Source: a virus. Taken from it: a DNA stretch of 23,837 nucleotides. The position numbers were made by a program, and so were the translations under genes. Under the pieces are notes generated by a model. It searched no databases. It was given only the letters and a program-made list of their open reading frames with translations, and had not been told where the DNA came from. Positions 1 to 3,881 of the stretch are shown here, one piece after another. The stretch is taken from IMG/VR virus record IMGVR_UViG_3300008113_000378, positions 1 through 23,837 of that record; one strand, given 5' to 3'. The stretch's first letter is position 1. The number at the start of each line of letters is the position of its first letter.

Positions 1-76
1 AATGTGACAGATGCAGCAGCAATGCTTCCTCGATTACGCCTCCCATCCATAATTGCCACCCTCAGGGGACCCCGAT

Positions 77-207
77 TCTCTGAGGACTCCCTTTTGTAGT
101 AATTGCCACTTTAAGGAAACCGACGAGGCTGGAATCTCCCCCGGCGAGGTGGGGGGCATGGCAAGCGACCCCCTAGGAGTGGCAATTTTTTTGGGGGGAC
201 TCAGAGA
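77..207. repeat. Nested inverted repeats with competing arms
   Basis: Two perfect inverted repeats are nested: 77-84 (TCTCTGAG) with 200-207, and 101-110 (AATTGCCACT) with 178-187. Between the outer and inner arms, C-rich 87-91 faces the G run 193-198. Inside, CCCCC at 138-142 and CCCCC at 169-173 can each pair with GGGGGG at 151-156, so two inner hairpins are mutually exclusive. A second copy of the arm, AATTGCCAC at 51-59, could also pair with 179-187, and CCTCAG 60-65 can pair with CTGAGG 80-85, which would release the outer stem. Seven T residues (186-192) include and follow the right inner arm, as in an intrinsic terminator, but the loop is 67 bases. Function is unknown: terminator, switch-like RNA or a DNA recognition site. 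Confidence 0.5.
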
Positions 208-281
208 CCCAAATTTCACTCCCACATAAATTACTTTCTCCCTCCGGAGAAATAAAAATGCTAGTCACCACTACGAACAGA

Positions 282-310
282 TTGGACTATTGTATGATGA
301 TAGGTATAAG
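282..310 (+). promoter_or_regulatory. Candidate promoter for the DUF5872-dut operon
   Basis: TTGGAC at 282-287 and TATAAG at 305-310 are separated by 17 bases. The predicted start is near 317, giving a leader of about 7 bases. A GAGG at 312-315 sits 8 bases before the ATG at 324 but would lie upstream of that start, so either the start is earlier or the mRNA is nearly leaderless. The -35 match is only partial. Confidence 0.35.
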
Positions 311-323
311 CGAGGTATAGGCA

Positions 324-710
324 ATGGCGAGTGCAAAGAAGACTAACCCTGAAAAATGGAACCGTATTGTGGCAAGCGTTAAGGCTGGTACCAAAGGTGG
401 AGACCCCGGTGAGTGGTCTGCACGTAAAGCACAACTTGCTACGCAACAGTACAAGTCCTCTGGTGGAGGCTATGTAGGTCCTAAAAGCAGTGATAACAGC
501 CTAGCAAAGTGGACGGACCAGAAGTGGCGTACGAGTGACGGCAAGCCTAGTGAAGGTAAGAAGCGTTATCTACCTGACAAGGCTTGGAGCGCACTTTCTC
601 CTGCGGAGAAGGTAAGTACTAACCGTGCTAAGGCTGCTGGTAACAAGGCTGGAAAACAATTTGTGGCACAACCAAAGACAATTGCTGCAAAAACCAAGGG
701 ATTTAGATGA
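324..710 (+). CDS. DUF5872-like small basic phage protein
   Basis: This 128-residue, Lys/Arg-rich protein has no signal peptide or membrane segment. It matches, from memory, the DUF5872 family of environmental phages and cyanophages: an N-terminal K-x-W-x-R-I-V-A-S-V-K-A-G-T-K-G-G segment, then W-S-A-R-K-A-Q-L-A followed by G-G-G-Y-V-G near residues 31-52, a K-W-T-D-Q-K-W core, an R-Y-L-P-D-K-A-W segment near residues 80-87, and a C-terminal G-K-Q-F-V-A-Q-P-K-T tail. The family's biochemical function is not known to me. The ATG follows GAGG by 8 bases. Its stop overlaps the dUTPase start by 4 bases (ATGA), so the two are translationally coupled. Together with the DUF6321-like gene at 4303 it places the phage among aquatic types. 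Confidence 0.75.
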   Translation: MASAKKTNPEKWNRIVASVKAGTKGGDPGEWSARKAQLATQQYKSSGGGYVGPKSSDNSLAKWTDQKWRTSDGKPSEGKKRYLPDKAWSALSPAEKVSTNRAKAAGNKAGKQFVAQPKTIAAKTKGFR

Positions 711-1126
711 TTACAAAAGACACGTTTGTTGTATTGGATGGAGCCAAACAGCCTACGCTTGCTACGGAGCATAGTGCTGGTTTTGACCTTCATGCTTTTG
801 ATGACTATGAAATTCAAATTGGTCAGACCGTTATTTTAGAAACAGGCGTTAGCCTAAAAATGCCATATGGTTACTACGCTATGGTTTGCAGCAGGTCAGG
901 GATGGCTGCCAAGAGTAGTACATTTGTTCTCAATGCACCGGGAATTATCGATGCCGACTATACAGACACTATAAAGGTAATCTTGCATAACACTGGGCAT
1001 CGTCCATTCAACTGCAAGAAGGGTGACCGTATTGCACAACTTGTATTTGTGCCTGTAGTGCAGGTTGCAACAGCATTAAAAACTTCTACAGAACGTATTG
1101 GTGGACTTGGCTCTACTGGAAAGTAG
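707..1126 (+). CDS. dut: Trimeric dUTPase (dUTP diphosphatase)
   Basis: Hydrolyses dUTP to dUMP and pyrophosphate in the cytoplasm, keeping uracil out of phage DNA and feeding dTMP synthesis. All five motifs of the homotrimeric family are visible in 139 residues: motif 1 A-G-F-D-L-H-A (24-30), motif 2 C-S-R-S-G-M-A (61-67), motif 3 N-A-P-G-I-I-D-A-D-Y (76-85, with the catalytic Asp in I-D-A-D-Y), motif 4 G-D-R-I-A-Q (106-111) and motif 5 R-I-G-G-L-G-S-T-G (130-138), which closes over the nucleotide. Motif 5 is one residue shorter than the common R-G-x-G-G-F-G-S-T-G, and motif 3 ends in D-T instead of the usual R-G. Length is typical. The start overlaps the preceding stop by 4 bases. Confidence 0.96.
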   Translation: MITKDTFVVLDGAKQPTLATEHSAGFDLHAFDDYEIQIGQTVILETGVSLKMPYGYYAMVCSRSGMAAKSSTFVLNAPGIIDADYTDTIKVILHNTGHRPFNCKKGDRIAQLVFVPVVQVATALKTSTERIGGLGSTGK

Positions 1127-1135
1127 TTGTATAAT
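1107..1135 (+). promoter_or_regulatory. Candidate promoter at the end of dut
   Basis: TTGGCT at 1107-1112 and a perfect TATAAT at 1130-1135 are separated by 17 bases. The element lies over the last codons and stop of dut. The predicted start is about 1142, so the transcript would run only about 88 bases to the terminator at 1188-1229, with no coding capacity. This is one of the best -10 matches in the window. Confidence 0.5.
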
Positions 1136-1141
1136 CACCTT

Positions 1142-1229
1142 GAAAGGCAACTTTCAAGAAAACCAATAACAAACAACTAACCAACAGAAAACCCTCTCAG
1201 AGAAGTCGTACGCTCTAAGAGGGTTTTTT
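1142..1229 (+). ncRNA. Candidate phage small RNA
   Basis: This is inferred from architecture only. Downstream of TTGGCT-N17-TATAAT there is a perfect 8-bp hairpin, 1139-1146 with 1151-1158, closed by a GCAA (GNRA) tetraloop; its base falls at or just before the predicted start. Then comes a roughly 30-base linker of almost only A and C (about 1159-1187) with no ATG or GTG start, and then a strong intrinsic terminator (1188-1229). Hairpin, unstructured linker and terminator is a typical bacterial small-RNA layout. The linker is also what an evolved single-stranded pairing or translation-enhancer region looks like. The alternative is an untranslated 3' tail of dut plus a shared terminator. Confidence 0.4.
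1188..1229. terminator. Bidirectional intrinsic terminator
   Basis: AAAACCCTCT at 1188-1197 pairs perfectly with AGAGGGTTTT at 1218-1227 (10 bp), and inner GAG/CTC bases (1200-1202 with 1213-1215) can extend the stem. On the plus strand six T residues (1224-1229) follow the G run. On the minus strand the A run at 1188-1191 supplies a T tract. It lies between the converging dut operon and the minus-strand block, so it should serve both. Confidence 0.85.
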
Positions 1230-1247
1230 GGTCGGTGGCAACCGTGG

Positions 1248-1472
1248 TTACTTTTTACCACGCATACGATGCTCTTTCATTTCGCCACGCATCATGGCTG
1301 CTTTGGACGCAGGGCGCTTGCCGTATTCTTTGGCTTCAGCCTTCATTACGGCTTCGCTATTCTTCATCTTTTTGCCATGCTCGGCAGATTCCATTCCCAT
1401 CATTTTGGACAACGATGGCTTTCCCTTTTGCATCGCCATCTTACCGGCTGGATAGGGCATTCCCATTGGCAT
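1248..1472 (-). CDS. Small Met/Lys-rich protein with three E-x-x-E-H/Y repeats
   Basis: A 74-residue, strongly basic, methionine-rich protein with no recognised family. After a Met/Pro-rich start it holds three helical units of 18 residues, marked by E-S-A-E-H-G (28-33), E-A-K-E-Y-G (46-51) and E-M-K-E-H-R (64-69). The plus-strand gene at 5041-5274 carries the same three-unit plan, so the two look paralogous although they lie on opposite strands about 4 kb apart. The ATG is preceded by AGGAG with 7 bases spacing, a strong ribosome site. It is the last gene of the minus-strand block, ending just before the terminator at 1188-1229. Function is unknown. A nucleic-acid- or virion-associated role is only a guess from charge. 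Confidence 0.7.
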   Translation of the reverse strand: MPMGMPYPAGKMAMQKGKPSLSKMMGMESAEHGKKMKNSEAVMKAEAKEYGKRPASKAAMMRGEMKEHRMRGKK

Positions 1473-1492
1473 AACAGTTCTCCTTATACACC

Positions 1493-1771
1493 CTACTTTT
1501 TGCGAGTGTTATTGGATTTTACGCTACCATCACTGTTTCTGGTAAAACTTCTGTTTGTGCTAGGTGATACGAGGCGTAAATTACTACTAGCATTCGTACC
1601 ACCCTTGCTCAATGGGCGCTTATGGTCAATGTCTTTACCTGCTCGGTCAACACCCTTAGCATCCATCGCCCTACGGGCTTTCTGGCGCTCCATCCGGGCT
1701 GGGTGTTCCTCCCTCGCTACCTGCTGCTGGTATTCCTTCTTGTAGGGTCTCGTCTTGTTTATGTAGGGCAT
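1493..1771 (-). CDS. HNH endonuclease
   Basis: A 92-residue protein with a compact HNH nuclease core: D-I-D-H (47-50) supplies the metal-binding and general-base His, followed by P-L-S-K-G-G-T (53-59), the structural Asn at N64 in N-L-R-L-V, and N73 in S-P-S-T-N-R-S-F at the last position, where many HNH enzymes have His or Asn. The N-terminal half is basic and Gln-rich. Free-standing phage HNH proteins act as DNA nicking or cutting enzymes in packaging, homing or host-DNA attack; which applies here is unknown. The start has a good GGAG seven bases upstream. It overlaps the 3' end of the upstream gene by 101 bases in another frame. Confidence 0.85.
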   Translation of the reverse strand: MPYINKTRPYKKEYQQQVAREEHPARMERQKARRAMDAKGVDRAGKDIDHKRPLSKGGTNASSNLRLVSPSTNRSFTRNSDGSVKSNNTRKK

Positions 1772-2078
1772 ATCTGTTCTCCATACTCATAATGACCGGA
1801 GTGTTGGCACCATACCAGAACCCCGAAATATTGAAGTCAACATACTCCATAGCAGCGGTAAATACATCCTCCATACCCTCATAGGTATTGTTTTCTTTCA
1901 TGTTATGCATGGTAATTGCTACCAAGCGCTCATAAGAATAGAGGGCTACTACACGTGGTGGAGCATCGGCATCACCTTCAGTGGAGTTCATATGTACCAT
2001 ACCTACTATGGCAGCATCGTAGTCATCAAACAAAATAGCATCGGGGTTCAACTCACGGAGAAGGTTAATCCAGTCCAT
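1671..2078 (-). CDS. Conserved phage hypothetical (F-N-I-x-G-x-W-x-G-x-x-T-P-V family)
   Basis: The 135-residue product resembles a small phage family of unknown function in which a Tyr/Asp-rich middle is followed by a helix E-G-M-E-D-V-F-T-A-A-M-E-Y (68-80) and an F-N-I-S-G-F-W-Y-G-A-N-T-P-V motif (82-95). Relatives I recall end at or soon after T-P-V. Here another 40 residues follow, low in complexity and ending in a Ser/Pro/Gly-rich run, and the last 33 codons overlap the HNH gene. The extension may simply be read-through to the next stop. AGGAG lies 5 bases before the ATG. It is first behind the palindromic regulatory region at 2094-2138, so it may have its own promoter. Confidence 0.7.
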   Translation of the reverse strand: MDWINLLRELNPDAILFDDYDAAIVGMVHMNSTEGDADAPPRVVALYSYERLVAITMHNMKENNTYEGMEDVFTAAMEYVDFNISGFWYGANTPVIMSMENRYALHKQDETLQEGIPAAGSEGGTPSPDGAPESP

Positions 2079-2093
2079 TGGTACTCCTAAAAT

Positions 2094-2138
2094 TTTTACG
2101 GGTGAGGGGTAAAAGATTTACCCCTAACTATAACTATA
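2094..2138 (-). promoter_or_regulatory. Palindromic operator or leader hairpin ahead of the 2078 gene
   Basis: A perfect 9-bp inverted repeat, AGGGGTAAA (2105-2113) and TTTACCCCT (2117-2125), has a 3-base centre. On the minus strand two adjoining TATAGT hexamers (2138-2133 and 2132-2127) lie immediately upstream, so the palindrome would sit at the start point, a classic repressor position next to the XRE gene. A competing pairing exists: TTTTAC 2094-2099 with GTAAAA 2109-2114. No T tract follows the hairpin on the minus strand, which argues against a simple intrinsic terminator for the XRE gene. No good -35 hexamer was found. Confidence 0.4.
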
Positions 2139-2429
2139 TTAACTAATCTCTTTATTAGTTATATCTTTGGCAAGGATGACGTAATAGCACTCAGACAGAG
2201 CAGTCATAAACGTGTACATATCCACATCTAATCCATTGATAATCTTGGTAATAACACCAATGCCTACAGACCTACGTCCTAGTTCGATGTCAGTCATATA
2301 CGTTCGGTTGATTCCTGACATATGAGCAAGAGTCTCTTGCCCAATACCTTTTTTTGCTCGAAAGTACTTGACCGTTCTACCAAGTGCTAATTCAATGGTT
2401 CCGGCTACTGCTTTAGGGTCTCGTCTCAT
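2139..2429 (-). CDS. XRE-family (Cro/CI-type) transcriptional regulator
   Basis: A 96-residue protein with a lambda-repressor-like helix-turn-helix at about residues 17-72: the scaffold helix K-Y-F-R-A-K-K-G, then Q-E-T-L-A-H-M-S-G-I and the recognition helix N-R-T-Y-M-T-D-I-E-L-G-R-R, the last a family signature. A short C-terminal tail (about 75-96) is too small for a CI-type dimerisation or cleavage domain, so it is closer to Cro or a stand-alone XRE protein. It starts directly after the stop of the upstream gene (TAA-ATG), so it is probably coupled to it. The palindrome at 2105-2125, just beyond its 3' end, is a candidate target. Confidence 0.9.
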   Translation of the reverse strand: MRRDPKAVAGTIELALGRTVKYFRAKKGIGQETLAHMSGINRTYMTDIELGRRSVGIGVITKIINGLDVDMYTFMTALSECYYVILAKDITNKEIS

Positions 2430-2684
2430 TTAGTCTTTACCTACCTTCACTGTTCTGTCTTTTGTCTTAATTACATGGCGTTGCACAATCCACTCAAGTT
2501 GCTCGTACATCCCTCGTAGTTTTGGATTAACTACAGTTCCAATGACCTCAGATTCACCTTGTTTATTTGTGTAAATAAGGTCAAGTTTCAATTCATCAGG
2601 ATACGTAACAAAGTAAGAAGTAACTTCCATTGCGAGTTCTTCAACTTCCGTCATCTGGGTATGAGGTTTCAATGATAATTTCAC
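2430..2684 (-). CDS. Hypothetical protein of the early minus-strand operon
   Basis: An 84-residue protein that I do not recognise. It has an acidic helix T-E-V-E-E-L-A-M-E-V, a beta-like middle (L-K-L-D-L-I-Y near residues 33-39) and a basic C-terminus with K-T-K-D-R-T-V-K. No membrane segment or metal site is visible. The start shown is GTG, chosen because AGGAG lies 9 bases upstream; an ATG 30 bases further in (2654) would cut the overlap with the upstream HTH gene from 44 to 14 bases and is the main alternative. The next gene, the XRE regulator, starts immediately after its stop. Position between two DNA-binding proteins suggests early expression, nothing more. Confidence 0.6.
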   Translation of the reverse strand: MKLSLKPHTQMTEVEELAMEVTSYFVTYPDELKLDLIYTNKQGESEVIGTVVNPKLRGMYEQLEWIVQRHVIKTKDRTVKVGKD

Positions 2685-2856
2685 TTGATTCTTCTCCTAT
2701 AGGGACATCTTTTGTCCACCGTTGCCTTCGTACGATTTTCCTAGTCTGCTCATAACTTATCTTAAAAAGTGCTGACAATGAGCGGATATTCATTCCTATG
2801 TTGTAGAGACCCCGTAGTATAACTACATCTTTAGGAGTCAATTTTGTCTTAGGCAT
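2641..2856 (-). CDS. Small helix-turn-helix protein
   Basis: The 71-residue product begins K-T-K-L-T-P-K-D-V-V-I-L-R-G-L-Y-N-I-G and continues R-S-L-S-A-L-F-K-I-S-Y-E-Q-T-R-K-I-V-R-R-x-x-W. This is the homeodomain-like pattern seen in short phage HTH proteins (L-T-x-x-x-V-x-x-I-R-x-L-Y-x-x-G, then LA-x-x-F-x-V-S-x-x-T-V-x-x-I-V and W). The C-terminal 20 residues are acidic and probably flexible. It overlaps the preceding DUF2829-like gene by 8 bases and the next gene by up to 44 bases, as expected in a compact operon. The role could be transcription control or DNA binding in replication. No Shine-Dalgarno is obvious, so it probably relies on translational coupling. Confidence 0.75.
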   Translation of the reverse strand: MPKTKLTPKDVVILRGLYNIGMNIRSLSALFKISYEQTRKIVRRQRWTKDVPIGEESSEIIIETSYPDDGS

Positions 2857-3064
2857 CAGTCTTTACGACTTCCCAGTCATTTGCCATTAAGTCAAATCCA
2901 CTGATTTCTAACTTACCTTCGACCCAAGTTTTACGGTCTAACAGCCTCCGAACAATAACTAACTCACGCCCGTTTTTTGCCAGCCTGTACTTAGTCATCT
3001 CGGCACTATGCCGTCGAATCTCTGAGCCATCTTGAAGAAATTTATATACAATATCAAAAGTCAT
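2849..3064 (-). CDS. DUF2829/Tad2-like protein (possible Thoeris anti-defence)
   Basis: A 71-residue protein whose layout matches DUF2829: an N-terminal F-x-x-x-x-x-F-L-Q-D-G-S-E-I-R-R segment (positions 3-18), beta strands with K-Y-R-L and T-W-V-E-G, and a C-terminal D-L-M-A-N-D-W-E-V-V (58-67), equivalent to the family's D-x-L-A-x-D-W-x-V. Tad2, a member of that superfamily, sequesters the cyclic ADP-ribose-type signal made by bacterial Thoeris defence. Other DUF2829 proteins have no known role. The Trp usually following the early Arg is absent, so activity is uncertain. I start the gene at the internal ATG (3064), not the ATG at 3079, because TATACT lies exactly six bases upstream and the mRNA is predicted to be leaderless. 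It heads the minus-strand early operon. Confidence 0.6.
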   Translation of the reverse strand: MTFDIVYKFLQDGSEIRRHSAEMTKYRLAKNGRELVIVRRLLDRKTWVEGKLEISGFDLMANDWEVVKTDA

Positions 3065-3070
3065 GTATAT

Positions 3071-3099
3071 AGTATACATTGCACACTACTTAGAATCAA
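3071..3099 (-). promoter_or_regulatory. Leaderless promoter of the minus-strand early operon
   Basis: On the minus strand TTGATT (3099-3094), a 17-base spacer and TATACT (3076-3071) are followed after exactly six bases by the ATG at 3064. The predicted transcription start is the A of that ATG. There is no Shine-Dalgarno. It overlaps the ssb promoter on the other strand, so the two may compete. Confidence 0.6.
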
Positions 3100-3108
3100 T
3101 GGTAGTAT
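3079..3108 (+). promoter_or_regulatory. Candidate leaderless promoter of ssb
   Basis: TTGCAC (3079-3084), an 18-base spacer and TAGTAT (3103-3108) are followed after six bases by the ssb ATG at 3115. No Shine-Dalgarno precedes ssb. Spacing is the same as for the divergent gene. Confidence 0.45.
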
Positions 3109-3114
3109 GGCGTC

Positions 3115-3501
3115 ATGTTAAACACAGTTTCATTAATTGGCAGGCTTGCTGCTGACCCTACCGTACGTCAAACGCAGGCTGGAGTTGTTGTATCGTTTCG
3201 ATTGGCTGTGCAGCGTCCAACAAAAGACAAGACGGCTGACTTCTTCAATGTCACGGCATTTGGAAAGACTGCTGAGTATATCCAGAACTATGTTACCAAG
3301 GGACGCCTTGTAGTAGTGAATGGTAGGCTGGAAGTCAATGCGTACACAAACAAAGAAGGCGTTAATGTTCAGGCTGTACAGGTCGTTGCAAATACAGTTA
3401 ATGCATTGGAGCGTGGTGATGATGCACCTCAAGGCAATCGTGCTGCTCCTGCGTCAACCAAAGGGCAACTAGATGACATTGCAGACCCATTCGGCGATTA
3501 A
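3115..3501 (+). CDS. ssb: Single-stranded DNA-binding protein
   Basis: A 128-residue SSB that coats single-stranded DNA at replication forks and recruits partner proteins. The OB fold is clear: N-T-V-S-L-I-G-R-L-A-A-D-P-x-x-R (3-18), V-V-V-S-F-R-L-A-V-Q-R (24-34), D-F-F-N-V-T-A-F-G-K-T-A-E (41-53), V-T-K-G-R-L-V-V-V-N-G-R-L (about 59-71). A short linker leads to an acidic tip ending D-D-I-A-D-P-F-G-D, which keeps the P-F of the bacterial D-D-D-I-P-F tip but adds G-D after it. The gene is shorter than host SSBs (about 170), as usual for phages. The start has a -10-like TAGTAT six bases upstream and no Shine-Dalgarno. The last nine codons overlap the next gene. Confidence 0.95.
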   Translation: MLNTVSLIGRLAADPTVRQTQAGVVVSFRLAVQRPTKDKTADFFNVTAFGKTAEYIQNYVTKGRLVVVNGRLEVNAYTNKEGVNVQAVQVVANTVNALERGDDAPQGNRAAPASTKGQLDDIADPFGD

Positions 3502-3739
3502 ACTACTGCATGAAATCCGTGCTATCCCTGTCCCAAAAGACGGGGATACTCTGCTTGTGCCAGTGAATATTGGTAGGAATACTAATACTACTATTCAGAA
3601 CTTAGCGGAGAGTCTTGGGTGTGACCGTACGAAACTGTTGCGTTATCTGATTGTGCAAGGTCTCCTAACCTTGCAGCCCACTGATAGTAGCGACCAACAA
3701 GCGCAGCATGACTACGTTGTTGAGGGTCGTTCGGAATAA
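3473..3739 (+). CDS. Small DNA-binding protein, possibly ribbon-helix-helix
   Basis: An 88-residue protein. A strand L-L-V-P-V-N-I (27-33) is followed by a helix T-T-I-Q-N-L-A-E-S-L-G (39-49) and a second helix D-R-T-K-L-L-R-Y-L-I-V-Q-G-L (51-64), which fits a ribbon-helix-helix or short HTH fold. The last 20 residues are polar and poorly structured. The ATG lies inside the ssb tail (29-base overlap) and has AGGG with 8 bases spacing, supporting this start and coupling to ssb. Its last 149 bases overlap the LuxR-type gene on the opposite strand; the conserved cores of the two proteins share only some 25 bases, so both can be real. Confidence 0.6.
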   Translation: MTLQTHSAIKLLHEIRAIPVPKDGDTLLVPVNIGRNTNTTIQNLAESLGCDRTKLLRYLIVQGLLTLQPTDSSDQQAQHDYVVEGRSE

Positions 3740-3875
3740 GTTTCCTATACATACTATCTACGTGTTTGTATACCGTGCGTCTTGATATGCCAAGTTGTGT
3801 TGCAATAACTTTAGGTGAATCCCCGCAACACAGGTGTATCAAGACTTGGTATTCACGGGGACTCAGCGTATTCAT
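3591..3875 (-). CDS. LuxR/GerE-type helix-turn-helix protein (DNA-binding domain only)
   Basis: A 94-residue protein whose first 65 residues match the LuxR C-terminal HTH: L-S-P-R-E-Y-Q-V-L (4-12), C-C-G-D-S-P-K-V-I-A-T-Q-L-G-I (16-30), recognition helix S-R-R-T-V-Y-K-H-V-D-S-M-Y-R-K-L (31-46). There is no receiver or autoinducer domain, so it should act constitutively, by abundance. Phages use such solos to redirect host or phage promoters. The target here is unknown. The C-terminal 20 residues are Ser/Asp-rich and overlap the convergent gene at 3473. It begins 6 bases after the stop of the upstream minus gene (3882); GGAG lies 13 bases upstream, longer than ideal. Confidence 0.82.
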   Translation of the reverse strand: MNTLSPREYQVLIHLCCGDSPKVIATQLGISRRTVYKHVDSMYRKLIPNDPQQRSHAALVGRYYQWAARLGDLAQSDNATVSYGHTQDSPLSSE

Positions 3876-3881
3876 ATTTGC

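Larger units (their letters stand above)
1..323. other. Left-edge region without a convincing complete gene
   Basis: This stretch contains no gene I can support. Reading frame 1 is open from the window edge to a TAG at 97-99, so the last 32 codons of an upstream gene could end here, but the peptide has no recognisable features. The centre (about 60-207) is dominated by G and C tracts unlike the rest of the window and by nested inverted repeats, described separately. The right part (282-310) carries a promoter-like pair of hexamers ahead of the first clear gene. A 20-codon reading frame at 258-320 with a GGAGA sequence upstream overlaps that promoter and is probably chance. Confidence 0.5.

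Noticed and set aside
1-99. Open frame 1 from the left edge to TAG, possible 3' end of an upstream gene
   Set aside because: Only 32 codons and no motif; cannot be told from chance.
34-225. 63-codon minus-strand reading frame over the repeat island
   Set aside because: It coincides with the inverted repeats and C/G tracts, which explain its odd Pro/Ser/Gly composition, and it has no ribosome site.
258-320. 20-codon plus-strand reading frame with GGAGA upstream
   Set aside because: It overlaps the promoter-like hexamers at 282-310, is very short and has no family features. A leader peptide is possible but unsupported.
2140-2161. 8-bp AT-rich hairpin at the end of the XRE gene
   Set aside because: Pairs only A/T-rich bases inside the coding tail and has no T tract; unlikely to terminate transcription.
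3065-3079. ATG at 3079 as start of the DUF2829-like gene
   Set aside because: It lies within the predicted -10 region; family similarity begins at the ATG at 3064.
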